55,765 nucleotides of DNA from Cryptosporangium minutisporangium (lineage in GTDB: Bacteria > Actinomycetota > Actinomycetes > Mycobacteriales > Cryptosporangiaceae). The stretch lies in the NCBI RefSeq assembly GCF_039536245.1, contig NZ_BAAAYN010000002.1, forward strand, positions 87,499 through 143,263, read 5' to 3'. The number at the start of each line of letters is the position of its first letter. Position 1 is the first letter of the stretch. The notes under the pieces were generated by a model, which saw only the letters and a program-made list of their open reading frames with translations, searched no databases and had not been told where the DNA came from. This document shows, one piece after another, positions 19,099 to 30,629 of this stretch. A program made the translations under genes and the position numbers.

Positions 19099-21003
19099 TC
19101 AGTCCCGTGCGCCGGAAGGTGTGGGGCGAGCACGTCCTGCCGACTCGTTCGCGCGCGCGTTGATGGCTGCGCCGAGCTGGGCCGGGTGGCTGAGGTGAGG
19201 GTGATGGCCCGCGTCGGGAATGGTCGCGACGTCGTGCTCGTCGTTCCCCTCGACGAGCGGATCGCGGTCGCCGACGATGAGCTGGACGGGCACGGGGCAG
19301 GAGCGCAGTAGGTGACGCAGCCTCGACCGCTCGGCCTCCCGCTGAGCGTCCCGTAGCCACCGGGCGGTCCGGCGTGCCACACCTGGTCGTCGCAGATTCG
19401 CCGCCACGCTGGCGATCGCCTGGTGGGCGGCGTCCTGACCGGAAACGGCCGTCGCGGCTGGTGCCACGTCGAGGTGCTCTCCGAGCAGGGAATTGGTGAG
19501 CTGACCGGCGGTCGCGTGCCGCAGCATCGTCGTCCCGACCATGACGGTCCGCAGCAATCGGGAGGGACGTCGCTGCAGGAAGTACGGCGATACCAGAACC
19601 AGTCGGGATACCCGGTCCGGATGGGCGTTGGCGTAACTCAGCGCCGCCCCAGCGGCAGCGGAGTGGGCGACGAGCGTCGGACGGGTCCGTACCGGGCTCA
19701 GCAGCTCGGTCAGCCACTGTGCCGCGGTTGCCGTGGTCGGTGACGATCGGCCCAGGCCGGGAAGGTCCGCGCGCAGCGCCGCGCCGTCGAGATGGGACAG
19801 GAGGCCCTGCCACGATTCGCCGTCGAGGGGTAGGCCGTGCAGGAGGACGAACCGCGGTGCGCTGCGCTCTCCGGCCAGGTAGGTGCGGCCGCCGGCGACG
19901 AGGTGGAAGCCGCCGGGGACCGGGCTCGGTGCTGCGCCGAACCGGTCGGCGACGAGCCGGTCGGCCCAGCGTCGCAGGACGTCTCCGACGGGCGGTTGGG
20001 ACAATCCAGCCGCCGCGGCGATCCGGTCGGCCGATGCCGTGTCGTACCGGTCCTCGGAGAGAAACGACAGTGTCTCCGGCTCCACGCGGGTGAGCGCCTT
20101 CGGTAATCGGCGCACCAGGCCGACGGGCACGATGCGCCGGGGCGCCGACACTCCCAGGTGGGTGACGAGCTCTGCCACGAGATCCGGGAAGTCCGGTGTC
20201 GCGCCGTCGAGAACCCAATGCGCCGTCAGTGGGCCCTCGTCGTGCAGCGGAACCGCGGCCATGAACCGTGCCAGATAGTCGACCGTCACCACCGGCACGA
20301 AGGTGCGCCGGGAGCCGGCCAGCGCCGGGAGCCCACCGTTCCAGAGGTCGCGCACGGTCGTGGCGAGCCCGATGTACTGCTCCGCCTCGCCGGTGACGGA
20401 GTGACCCACGACCGTGCTCGGGTTGACCAGCGTCAACGGCACCGCCTCTCGGGCGGCCACGACCCGCAGCGCCGCGTCGGCTTCGACCTTGGACGCCTCG
20501 TAGGCGCCGAGACGCCGGTAGCGCTCGCGCGATTCGTTCGCCGACCACGGATATCGCGCCTCTGGGACGCTCACCCGGTAGCCGGACAGGTGGACGAGCC
20601 GACGTAGCCGCGGCAGACCGGCGCCCCAGCCCAGGACGTTCAGCGCACCGTCCACGTTGGCTCGGCGCGCCTCGTCGGGCGCCATGCCGAACTGGTACCG
20701 GCCGGCCACGTTGAACACGTCGCGAACGGAGCCGAGGATCTCCTCGTCGGCCGCGCGCGCCAGTCGTTCGCGGCTCAGATCGGTGTCGATCGTGGTGAGC
20801 GCGCCGTCGTCGGCGCCGTGCTCTCGCAGCCAGTCACGCAGTCGTGCTGCGCTGCCGGCTCCGCCGCGAACGGCTGCGGCGACGACCCGGCCCTGGCCGA
20901 GCAACTCCAGCAGCAGCCAGCGGCCGATGAACCCGGTGGCTCCGAACACCATCGAGTCGATCGTCTGAGGGATGGCGTCGGACTGGGCAGGATGCAGCGT
21001 CAC
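19099..21003 (-). CDS. extended SDR / alpha-beta hydrolase fusion
   Basis: 634 residues from GTG 21003 (GGAG at 5 nt). Residues about 17-350 are an extended SDR of the thioester-reductase/male-sterility type: GATGFIG (21-27) and Tyr168-x3-Lys172. Residues about 375-620 are an alpha/beta hydrolase: oxyanion region LLHGLPLDG, nucleophile Ser448 (VAHSAAAG), acid in GDRDPLV and His600. All catalytic residues are present in both halves. The gene sits just downstream of a TetR-type operator (21015-21028) shared with the neighbouring regulator. The substrate is unknown; an ester or lipid metabolite is plausible. Confidence 0.85.
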   Translation of the reverse strand: MTLHPAQSDAIPQTIDSMVFGATGFIGRWLLLELLGQGRVVAAAVRGGAGSAARLRDWLREHGADDGALTTIDTDLSRERLARAADEEILGSVRDVFNVAGRYQFGMAPDEARRANVDGALNVLGWGAGLPRLRRLVHLSGYRVSVPEARYPWSANESRERYRRLGAYEASKVEADAALRVVAAREAVPLTLVNPSTVVGHSVTGEAEQYIGLATTVRDLWNGGLPALAGSRRTFVPVVTVDYLARFMAAVPLHDEGPLTAHWVLDGATPDFPDLVAELVTHLGVSAPRRIVPVGLVRRLPKALTRVEPETLSFLSEDRYDTASADRIAAAAGLSQPPVGDVLRRWADRLVADRFGAAPSPVPGGFHLVAGGRTYLAGERSAPRFVLLHGLPLDGESWQGLLSHLDGAALRADLPGLGRSSPTTATAAQWLTELLSPVRTRPTLVAHSAAAGAALSYANAHPDRVSRLVLVSPYFLQRRPSRLLRTVMVGTTMLRHATAGQLTNSLLGEHLDVAPAATAVSGQDAAHQAIASVAANLRRPGVARRTARWLRDAQREAERSRLRHLLRSCPVPVQLIVGDRDPLVEGNDEHDVATIPDAGHHPHLSHPAQLGAAINARANESAGRARPTPSGARD

Positions 21004-21014
21004 GGGATCTCCAA

Positions 21015-21028
21015 GTAGACCGATCTAC
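21015..21028. promoter_or_regulatory. TetR operator 1 (GTAGACCGATCTAC)
   Basis: Near-perfect palindrome with 5-bp arms GTAGA/TCTAC, 11 nt ahead of the SDR/hydrolase start. 13 of its bases recur exactly at 21647-21659. Confidence 0.75.
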
Positions 21029-21066
21029 CTAAATTTTGCCCACGCGGAAAGGGTCCGCAGGGAGAC

Positions 21067-21636
21067 TCAGCCGAGCAGCGTCTCGACCACTCGTCGCACT
21101 TGTTCCAGCGGTTGAACACTGCGTCGGGCACGGCCGAGAAGCAGTGCACCCTCGACCAGAGCCAGCACTGACGACGCGAGGTCCTCGGCCTTCGCGGGGT
21201 CAGAACCTTCCGCGATCAGCCGGCTCGCAAGGAGCTGCTGCCACCCCAGATACGCCTCCGCGCAGACACTCTGCAGGGCGTCGTTCGACGCGGCGACCTC
21301 CAGCGCCACCGTCGCCAATGGGCAGCCTTTGGTGTAACCGGACGCGTGCATCCGCTCGGCGAACACGTCGATCAGCTGCTGCGCCAACGCCAGTGCGGTG
21401 GGCGCATTCGCCTCCAGTTCCCGGATCAGCGCAGCGACCTCGTCGCCGGCGTCACTCAGCGCCGCCGCGACCAATTGGTCCTTGCCGCCGGGGAAGTGGA
21501 AGTACAGGGAGCCGCGCGGCGCGCCGCTCTCGGCCAGGATCTGGTTCAAACCGGTACCGAAGTAGCCTTGCGCCTCGATCAGCGTCCGGGCCGTGCTGAC
21601 GAGCCGCGTTCGTGTTTCCCGACCCTTCGCACCCAT
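21067..21636 (-). CDS. TetR-family transcriptional repressor
   Basis: 189 residues from ATG 21636; a TTG six bases earlier is less likely. The N-terminal helix-turn-helix spans about 8-55 (TLIEAQGYFGTGLNQILAES then APRGSLYFHFPGGKDQL), and the C-terminal ligand domain resembles the YcdC/LmrA-like group (GCPLATVALE). Two identical operators flank the gene's regulatory zone: one within its own promoter (21646-21659) and one before the next gene. Autoregulation and control of the SDR/hydrolase gene are therefore likely. Confidence 0.93.
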   Translation of the reverse strand: MGAKGRETRTRLVSTARTLIEAQGYFGTGLNQILAESGAPRGSLYFHFPGGKDQLVAAALSDAGDEVAALIRELEANAPTALALAQQLIDVFAERMHASGYTKGCPLATVALEVAASNDALQSVCAEAYLGWQQLLASRLIAEGSDPAKAEDLASSVLALVEGALLLGRARRSVQPLEQVRRVVETLLG

Positions 21637-21642
21637 GGCCAA

Positions 21643-21671
21643 AGAATAGACCGATCTACATATTGGAGCAA
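21643..21671 (-). promoter_or_regulatory. tetR promoter with embedded operator 2
   Basis: On the minus strand -35 TTGCTC (21671-21666), a 17-bp spacer and -10 TATTCT (21648-21643), 6 nt from the ATG: a leaderless promoter. The operator ATAGACCGATCTAC (21646-21659) fills the spacer and touches the -10. Confidence 0.7.
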
Positions 21672-21797
21672 CCGGCCTTCGGGCGCCGGCCCCCCAACGT
21701 CGACCTGAACGTCAGGACGCTCGATGGCGTAGATCACTGCATCGGAATGGGTAAACCCCTCACAAGGCGTTGACCCACGTCGAGTACGATGCAAGAC

Positions 21798-21815
21798 GGA
21801 CGTACGGTTTACAAG
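21798..21815 (+). promoter_or_regulatory. candidate AcnR-binding element upstream of acn
   Basis: GGACGTACGGTTTACAAG, 75 bp ahead of the acn start, matches the element before acnR (24801-24818) at 15 of 18 positions. Contains the palindrome CGTACG. Confidence 0.55.
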
Positions 21816-21889
21816 CAGAAGCCAGCCGCTTGCCAGGTGGAAAGACGAGTAGGCGAGACTGGCGGAGAGAACCGACGAAGGAGTGCGAC

Positions 21890-24703
<2,814 letters not shown>

Positions 24704-24719
24704 CGGCAGTCGTTCGGGC

Positions 24720-24783
24720 GGGCCCCGGAGCGCTGTGCTTTCGGCGAGCTTCGCGCCGCCGGAAGCGCAGCGCTCCGGGGCCC
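24720..24783 (+). terminator. strong acn terminator
   Basis: 23-bp stem with two wobble or mismatch positions (24720-24742 with 24761-24783) and an 18-nt loop that can itself fold. Separates acn from acnR, which then has its own promoter. Confidence 0.8.
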
Positions 24784-24800
24784 GCGTGCATTCCTAAACC

Positions 24801-24840
24801 AGACGTACGGATTGCAAGAGGCCTTCCGGGCTGACACGAT
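24801..24840 (+). promoter_or_regulatory. acnR promoter and candidate AcnR operator
   Basis: AGACGTACGGATTGCAAG (24801-24818) overlaps a -35 TTGCAA (24812-24817); 17 bp later is CACGAT (24835-24840), 6 nt from ATG 24847. The layout suggests autorepression of a leaderless acnR transcript. Confidence 0.55.
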
Positions 24841-24846
24841 CGACGT

Positions 24847-25419
24847 ATGCCCAAGGTCAGTCAGCTGCACCTCGACGCCCGTCGGCAAGAAATCCTCGCC
24901 GGCGCCAGGGCGTGTTTCGCCCGACACGGTTACGAGGGTGCGACGGTCCGTCGGTTGGAGGAGGAGACCGGCCTGTCCCGTGGAGCCATTTTCCACCACT
25001 TCCGGGACAAGGAGTCGCTGTTTCTCGCGGTTGCCGAGGACGACGCCGCCGAGATGGCGGCGGTCGTGGCCGAGCAGGGCTTGGTCCAGGTCATGCGGAA
25101 CCTGCTCGACGACGAGTTCAGCCCGGAGCAGGCCGGGTGGCTCGGCACGCAGCTGGAGGTGTCGCGTCGGCTCCGCACCGACAAGGACTTCGCCGCCCGC
25201 TGGGCCGCGCGCTCGGAGGCGATCTCGCAGGCCACACACGACCGGCTGACCCGGCAGCGCGAGGCAGGCGTGCTGCGCGACGACGTCGATCTGGAGACGC
25301 TGCAGCGGTTCCTGGAGCTCGCCCTGGACGGTCTCGTCCTCCACCTGGCGATGGGCCGCCCCGCCGCCAAGCTCGGCGCCGTCTTGAACCTCGTCGAAGA
25401 AGCCGTCCGCCGCCGCTAG
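24847..25419 (+). CDS. acnR: TetR-family aconitase regulator
   Basis: 190 residues. The N-terminal MPKVSQLHLDARRQEILAGA and HTH (ATVRRLEEETGLSRGAIFHHF) are those of AcnR, which in Corynebacterium glutamicum represses acn from the adjacent downstream gene; the same arrangement is seen here. It has its own promoter after the acn terminator. The shared 18-bp element before acn and acnR is the likely binding site. Confidence 0.92.
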   Translation: MPKVSQLHLDARRQEILAGARACFARHGYEGATVRRLEEETGLSRGAIFHHFRDKESLFLAVAEDDAAEMAAVVAEQGLVQVMRNLLDDEFSPEQAGWLGTQLEVSRRLRTDKDFAARWAARSEAISQATHDRLTRQREAGVLRDDVDLETLQRFLELALDGLVLHLAMGRPAAKLGAVLNLVEEAVRRR

Positions 25420-25430
25420 TGGGCGGCCCG

Positions 25431-26153
25431 CTACCGGCGAGCCTGGATTATTTGGCCGCCGTCGTACGGGATGTCGTCTTTGACGACGAAGCCGGCGTCG
25501 GCCAGCTCGGCACGCAGTTCCTCGGGCATAACCGGCCAGGTGTAGAACTCGGTCTCCTCCACCGAGACCACCTCGCCCTCCCCGTCCAGCACCGTGTAGC
25601 GGTACTCCCACCACTGCCGCTGGCCGGCGGATTCGCCGCGCACCGACCCGACGACCGTGTGCGTGCCCACGGCGACCCGGCCGAACTCGCGCGGCTCCTG
25701 CGCGATCGGCTCGGTGAGGTGCGGCTCGTCCAGCAGGAACACCCCGCCGGGGACGAGCGCGTTGCGCACCCGCTCCCAGATGTCCGGGCGGTACGGCGGC
25801 GGGAACGCCGGGCTGGTGTCGAGGCACACCGCGAGGTCCGCGAACTCGCCGAGCGCCAGCCGCTCGGCGGTCTCCGGCAGCACGGTGGTGCGTGCCCGGA
25901 GACCCGGAGCCGCGGCCAGGCGGGCATAGAGCGCGGTCCGCATCCCCACCGAGGGTTCGACCGCGATGATCGGCACGTCGGGGGTCTGGGCCCCGAGTGC
26001 CGCGAGCACCGAGCCGGTGCCGGCCCCGAGGTCGAGGATGCCGTGCCGGACGTCGGCTCCGACGGCCGCGAGTAGTGCCTGCGTCCGGGCGGCCGACCGC
26101 TCGGTGTGCAGCAGGTCGTAGTACTGCGCCGCAGCCGCGTAACCGTCCACCAC
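25431..26153 (-). CDS. class I SAM-dependent methyltransferase
   Basis: 240 residues. Starts MVDGYAAAAQYYD; the SAM-binding motif I is ILDLGAGTGSV (about 39-49), with an acidic residue in AVEPS ending strand 2. Motif IV-like LAVCLDTS follows. Substrate unknown. Convergent with acnR, 11 bp apart, so transcribed separately from a promoter above 26153. Confidence 0.88.
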   Translation of the reverse strand: MVDGYAAAAQYYDLLHTERSAARTQALLAAVGADVRHGILDLGAGTGSVLAALGAQTPDVPIIAVEPSVGMRTALYARLAAAPGLRARTTVLPETAERLALGEFADLAVCLDTSPAFPPPYRPDIWERVRNALVPGGVFLLDEPHLTEPIAQEPREFGRVAVGTHTVVGSVRGESAGQRQWWEYRYTVLDGEGEVVSVEETEFYTWPVMPEELRAELADAGFVVKDDIPYDGGQIIQARR

Positions 26154-26394
26154 TGCCCCACCTCCCCCGTGTTGCCCTCAGCGGCGACCTTAAGCGCAGC
26201 GTGTGGCTTTCCGGCAGGCCCGAACCCAATTCTTGAGGCAGAGATAGGGCTGGTCAGCGCCGTCTGCCCGGTTTGCCGCATAAACCCGCGGGCCGGGCGG
26301 CGACGGGAGCGCGCACGGATCGGGAGCGGTGCGGGACGGGTGCACGGGAGCGATTCGGGTCAGCCGGCAACCGTCCGGCGCCGACAGGACGGCC

Positions 26395-27672
26395 GTGACG
26401 ACGCTCCCGATGGCCCGCCGCCTCCGTACCTTCGGCGCCGCTCTGACCCTATCCGTGCTCGCCGGCGTCGGCGCCGCTCCGGTGGCGGCCGCTGCGGCGG
26501 CGGCCCCGGTCAAGACTCCGGTCGCCCCGGCGAAGCTGCCCGCCGCGATCGAGTCGCTGACCCCCTACGTCCCCCAGAGCTCCTGCGAGTGGGTCGACAA
26601 GCCCGGCGCTATCGCGTTCGGCGCGCTCCTGAAAGCCACCTACCCCGGCACGTCCTACGGCGTCACCCGGTCCTGCACCGGCACGATGGCCAGCGAGCAC
26701 TACGACGGCCGGGCCGTCGACTGGATGACCTCGATCCGTAAGCCGGCTCAGGCCGCGCAGGCCACGGCCGTACTGAACTGGCTCTTCGCCACGGACGCCG
26801 CGGGCAACGAGAACGCCAACGCCCGCCGGCTCGGCGTCATGTACATCATCTGGGACGGCAAGATCTGGGGCAGCTACAACGCGACGTGGAAGCCGTACTC
26901 CACCTGCGCGTCGCACCCGGAGGCGAGCTGGGACACCACCTGCCACCGCGACCACGTGCACTTCAGCCTGAGCTGGGCCGGCGCGATGAAGCGGACGTCG
27001 TTCTGGACCGGCGCCGTGGCGGCGAACGACTACGGGCCGTGCCGCACCGCCGACCTCAACTACGCGGCGCCTTACCAGGCTCCGAACAAGACCAAGTGCA
27101 CCTCGTACCCGACGCTCAAAGCCGCGGCCGGCTCCTCCGCCGCCTACGCGGGGCTGGTCAAGTTCTCCGGTGCGCAGCTGCAGAACGGCGCCGGTGGCAA
27201 CGCGGTGAAGGCGCTGCAGACCGCGCTCGGCGTCCCGGCGGACGGTGCGTTCGGGCCGAAGACCGGTGCCGCGATCACCGCGTTCAAGACCGCGCGCGGC
27301 CTGCCGGGCACTGCGGTGGTCGACGCCGCGACCTGGCGTGCGCTGCTCGCCGCCCTCAAGCCGGCGGCGACGGCCGGCGCCCCGAAGCCGGCGACGAAAC
27401 CGGCCACGAAGCCGGCGACCAAGCCCACCACCACGAAGCCCGCGACCACCACGAAGCCCACCAACCCGCTCACCCAGTACCGCAACACCGTGTTGAAGTA
27501 CGGCTCCAAGGGTGCGGCGGTCACCGCGCTGCAGCGTCGACTCAAGCTGCCGACGGTCACCGGCACGTTCGCGACCAAGACCCAGAACGCGGTGAAGATC
27601 TTCCAGCGGACGCACCACCTGAAGGTCACCGGCGTCGTCGATCGCACGACCTGGACCGCCCTCGGCGCCTGA
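26395..27672 (+). CDS. secreted protein with ARB_07466-like domain and two peptidoglycan-binding domains
   Basis: 425 residues from GTG 26395 (ATG 26410 possible). Signal peptide about 1-38. Residues 50-210 resemble the ARB_07466-like domain, with a peptidase-like metal pattern: His102-x6-Asp109 (SEHYDGRAVDW) and His187-x-His189 (RDHVHF). PG_binding_1 domains lie at about 254-322 and 362-425, joined by a KPAT/KPTT linker (331-358). A cell-wall hydrolase or binding protein is likely; a catalytic Glu was not identified. Followed by a 21-bp terminator. Confidence 0.85.
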   Translation: MTTLPMARRLRTFGAALTLSVLAGVGAAPVAAAAAAAPVKTPVAPAKLPAAIESLTPYVPQSSCEWVDKPGAIAFGALLKATYPGTSYGVTRSCTGTMASEHYDGRAVDWMTSIRKPAQAAQATAVLNWLFATDAAGNENANARRLGVMYIIWDGKIWGSYNATWKPYSTCASHPEASWDTTCHRDHVHFSLSWAGAMKRTSFWTGAVAANDYGPCRTADLNYAAPYQAPNKTKCTSYPTLKAAAGSSAAYAGLVKFSGAQLQNGAGGNAVKALQTALGVPADGAFGPKTGAAITAFKTARGLPGTAVVDAATWRALLAALKPAATAGAPKPATKPATKPATKPTTTKPATTTKPTNPLTQYRNTVLKYGSKGAAVTALQRRLKLPTVTGTFATKTQNAVKIFQRTHHLKVTGVVDRTTWTALGA

Positions 27673-27694
27673 CCTGAACCGCCCGACCCGCCCG

Positions 27695-27739
27695 AACGCC
27701 CGTGGGTGGAGTGCTCCCAGCACTCCACCCACGGGCGTT
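27695..27739 (+). terminator. perfect 21-bp terminator hairpin
   Basis: Arms 27695-27715 and 27719-27739 pair perfectly around a 3-nt loop, just after the peptidoglycan-binding protein gene. Confidence 0.85.
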
Positions 27740-27962
27740 TCGCCTTCCTTCCGTTCTCACGCGATTACCCACCGTGGCGAAACTGAAGCCTTGTGGATGT
27801 ATCAGCCGGTCGAACGTCCAACGGCGCGACGCAGGAATGACGATCGGTAGCCGTGAAAACGGTAAGGTGATCCGGTAATGTCCGTTTTCGGAGGCCATCT
27901 TGTGACCGCTTTGGACGTTTTGTTAATGCTGTGAGTCCGATTAGCGAGGTTCATGGCGCTTC

Positions 27963-27968
27963 TACGCT
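27963..27968 (+). promoter_or_regulatory. -10 element (TACGCT) of a leaderless promoter
   Basis: 7 nt from ATG 27976. Same geometry as the three other juxtamembrane-motif genes. Confidence 0.45.
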
Positions 27969-27975
27969 TGAAGGC

Positions 27976-28248
27976 ATGACCCCCGTGAAATCACTCACCG
28001 TCACTGACCGCACCGCCGACAGCGCAGTCACCCGGGCCACCACCGGCGCCTCCGCACCGGTCTTCGTGGACACCACCGGCCGCCGCGCCCGCTGGCTCCG
28101 CGTCCTCGCTGTCGTCGTCTGCCTGGCCTTCGCCCTCTACCTGGGCACGATGGCCAGCGGAGTGTTCGGCTCGTCGGTGGACCTTTCGACCGCGATGCCG
28201 AGCGCCTCCGCCACGGCGTCCGCGACCGCTTCGGCCGCCGCGGGCTAG
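27976..28248 (+). CDS. small single-pass protein with PVFVDTTGRR juxtamembrane motif
   Basis: 90 residues from ATG 27976 (GTG 27931 would add 15). A polar N-terminus leads to PVFVDTTGRRAR (28-39), a single membrane helix (about 41-60) and a short Ser/Ala/Thr tail. The basic block before the helix predicts N-inside topology. It lies 71 bp ahead of the deacetylase/GT2 gene on the same strand, which suggests a helper for that enzyme. Three other proteins in this window carry the motif. I know no named family. Confidence 0.75.
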   Translation: MTPVKSLTVTDRTADSAVTRATTGASAPVFVDTTGRRARWLRVLAVVVCLAFALYLGTMASGVFGSSVDLSTAMPSASATASATASAAAG

Positions 28249-28319
28249 CCCGGCCGAGCCGGGAGTGGCGGCGCGCACCGACCGCCCGCCGACCCCGGTC
28301 GGCCGACCCAAGGACTGCG

Positions 28320-30509
28320 ATGCCCCGGTCCGCCCGCCGCACGCCCAGCCCGCACGACCAGCGCCGTGGCGAACGGCGGACGCGCGGCCGGGTGCCGGTC
28401 GTCATCGTCCTTCTGGTCTTTCTGTGTGCCGTGCTCTTTCTCAACGCGATCGCCACGGCGTCCGTCGGCGCGTCCAGCACCGTGCACGAGGCCGGGAGCG
28501 CGAAGAACGTCCCGTCGGAGATCACCGGCGGCGGGCCGGTGATCGACACGACACAGGGCCGCACCACCGCGTCGTTCGCGATGAAGGCCAACACGATCGC
28601 GCTGACGTTCGACGACGGCCCCGATCCGACCTGGACCCCGAAGATCCTCGACGTGCTGAAGAAGCATGACGTCGACGCGACGTTCTTTCTGGTCGGCGCT
28701 CGCATCACCGAGGACCCGTCGATGACCAGGCGGGTCCACGACGAGGGCAACGAGGTCGGCATCCACACGTTCACCCACGCCGACATGTCCACGATCGGTG
28801 CCTGGCAACGTCGTCTGCAGTACTCCGCGACGCAGATGGCGGTGGTCGGCGCGACCGGCGACACGACGTCGCTGCTGCGCTTCCCGTACTCCTCGACTGC
28901 CGCCGCGATCGACGACACCTACTGGCCGATCATCACCGAGGCCGGCTCGCTCAACTACGTCACGGTGGTCGCGGACGTCGACGGCGAGGACTGGGCGCGC
29001 CCGGGCGTCGACGAGATCGTCGAGAACGCCACCCCCGAGGAGGGGAAGGGCGCCGTCGTGCTCATGCACGACGCGGGCGGCGACCGGAAGCAGACCGTCG
29101 AGGCGCTCGACGTCTACATCCCGAAGATGAAGGCGCTGGGCTACACGTTCACGACGCTGTCGGAGGGCATCGACTTCGGCGACGGCAGCACCGCCACCGT
29201 CCACCGCTCCGCGACCACCAGCGAACTGCTGCGGGGAAAGGCCGTGCTCTACGGCATCTGGCTGGCTCACGAATTCGTGCTGTGGTGCGCGTACCTGCTG
29301 ATCGTCGTCGGGGTCCTCACGATCGCCCGGCTCCTGCTGATGCTGCTGCTGACCTGGCGGCACCTCGCCCGGCAGCGCAGACAGCGCCGACGCGGTGGCT
29401 CGCCGCCGGTCACGCTCCCGGTCTCGGTCGTCGTGCCCGCGTACAACGAGAGCGCGGGCATCGAGGCCGCGGTCCGATCCCTGGTCGCCAGCGAGTACGT
29501 GGGACGGACGGCGGACGGAGCACCGGCGCCGGTGGAGGTCGTGGTCGTGGACGACGGGTCGACCGACGGCACCGCGAACCTCGTCGAGGCGCTCGGCCTG
29601 CCCGGGGTCCGGATCATCCGGGTGGAGAACGGGGGGAAGGCCCGCGCGCTGAACATCGGCGCGGCCGCCACCACGCACCCGATCGTCGTCATGGTGGACG
29701 GGGACACGCTGTTCGAGCCGAGTTCGATCGGCGCGCTGGCCCAGCCGTTCGCCGACGCCGGAGTCGGTGCGGTGGCCGGCAACGTCAAGGTCGGGAACCG
29801 GCGCAGCCTGCTCGGGCGCTGGCAGCACATGGAGTACGTCACCGGCTTCGCGGTGGACCGGCGCGCGTACGAGATCATGCGCTGCATGCCGACCGTGCCG
29901 GGCGCGATCGGAGCGTTCCGGCGGGAGGCGCTGGAGCAGGTGGGCGGCGTCAGCGACGACACGCTCGCCGAGGACACCGACCTGACGATGGCGCTGAGCC
30001 GGGCCGGGTGGCGCGTCGTCTACCAGGATCAGGCGCGGGCCTGGACCGAGACGCCGGCCACGATGAGCCAGCTCGCCACCCAGCGGTACCGGTGGACGTA
30101 CGGGACGATGCAAGCGATGTGGAAGCACCGCGGCGCGTTCTTCGACCGCGGGCCGTCCGGCCGGTTCGGACGCGTCGGGCTGCCGTTCTTGGCGCTGTTC
30201 GGCGTGGTCCTGCCGTTGCTCGCGCCGCTGATCGACGTCTTCCTCATCTACGGGCTGCTGTTCTACGACGCCGCGCTGACCGTGCTGGGCTGGCTGGGGA
30301 TGCTCGCGGTGCAGCTGGTCATCGCCGTGATCGCGTTCCGGCTGGACAAGGAGCCGCTGCGGCCACTGTGGGCGTTCCCGCTGCAGCAGATCGTCTACCG
30401 GCAGCTGATGTACGTCGTGCTGATCCAGTCGGTGGCCACGGCCCTGACCGGCGCACGCCTCCGCTGGCAAAAACTCCGCCGCACCGGGGACATCAGCACG
30501 GCCCGCTGA
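28320..30509 (+). CDS. bifunctional polysaccharide deacetylase / family 2 glycosyltransferase
   Basis: 729 residues. N-terminal helix (25-43), then an extracytoplasmic NodB deacetylase domain: TFDDGPD (96-102), metal ligands H149-x3-H153, RFPY and LMHD. A helix at about 318-346 leads to a cytosolic GT2 domain with PAYNES, DDGS (411-414), DGD (460-462), EDTD (551-554) and QRYRW (588-592), the processive-synthase signature. C-terminal helices follow. It probably polymerises and deacetylates an N-acetylated polysaccharide such as a glucosamine polymer. Preceded by the 90-residue motif protein. Confidence 0.92.
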   Translation: MPRSARRTPSPHDQRRGERRTRGRVPVVIVLLVFLCAVLFLNAIATASVGASSTVHEAGSAKNVPSEITGGGPVIDTTQGRTTASFAMKANTIALTFDDGPDPTWTPKILDVLKKHDVDATFFLVGARITEDPSMTRRVHDEGNEVGIHTFTHADMSTIGAWQRRLQYSATQMAVVGATGDTTSLLRFPYSSTAAAIDDTYWPIITEAGSLNYVTVVADVDGEDWARPGVDEIVENATPEEGKGAVVLMHDAGGDRKQTVEALDVYIPKMKALGYTFTTLSEGIDFGDGSTATVHRSATTSELLRGKAVLYGIWLAHEFVLWCAYLLIVVGVLTIARLLLMLLLTWRHLARQRRQRRRGGSPPVTLPVSVVVPAYNESAGIEAAVRSLVASEYVGRTADGAPAPVEVVVVDDGSTDGTANLVEALGLPGVRIIRVENGGKARALNIGAAATTHPIVVMVDGDTLFEPSSIGALAQPFADAGVGAVAGNVKVGNRRSLLGRWQHMEYVTGFAVDRRAYEIMRCMPTVPGAIGAFRREALEQVGGVSDDTLAEDTDLTMALSRAGWRVVYQDQARAWTETPATMSQLATQRYRWTYGTMQAMWKHRGAFFDRGPSGRFGRVGLPFLALFGVVLPLLAPLIDVFLIYGLLFYDAALTVLGWLGMLAVQLVIAVIAFRLDKEPLRPLWAFPLQQIVYRQLMYVVLIQSVATALTGARLRWQKLRRTGDISTAR

Positions 30510-30629
30510 GGACGACGCTGACAGCCGCGCCCTCAGCGCGCTCCGCCGCCGTTACGAATACAGGCGCGCCTGGCGGCGCTTCATCTGCCAACTGCCTCGG
30601 GCGGACGCTTGGGCGCGTGCCGCCGCTCG

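Larger units (their letters stand above)
27673..27975. other. intergenic region before the juxtamembrane-motif gene
   Basis: 303 bp without a gene. Contains the terminator at 27695-27739, then a stretch richer in A and T than its surroundings. An 8-bp inverted repeat (GAAAACGG ... CCGTTTTC, about 27854-27888) lies in it; its function is unknown. Confidence 0.5.

Noticed and set aside
17354-20548. One 1064-codon open frame joining cytochrome b with upstream sequence
   Set aside because: The upstream half is out-of-frame noise inside the SDR/hydrolase gene; ATG 18967 has a strong ribosome site.
21770-21775. TTGACC as the acn -35 box
   Set aside because: No acceptable -10 hexamer lies 16-19 bp downstream, so the acn promoter was left undefined.
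28245-30470. Long minus-strand open frame opposite the deacetylase/GT2 gene
   Set aside because: Arg/Asp/Gln-rich antisense shadow; all GT2 and NodB motifs are on the plus strand.
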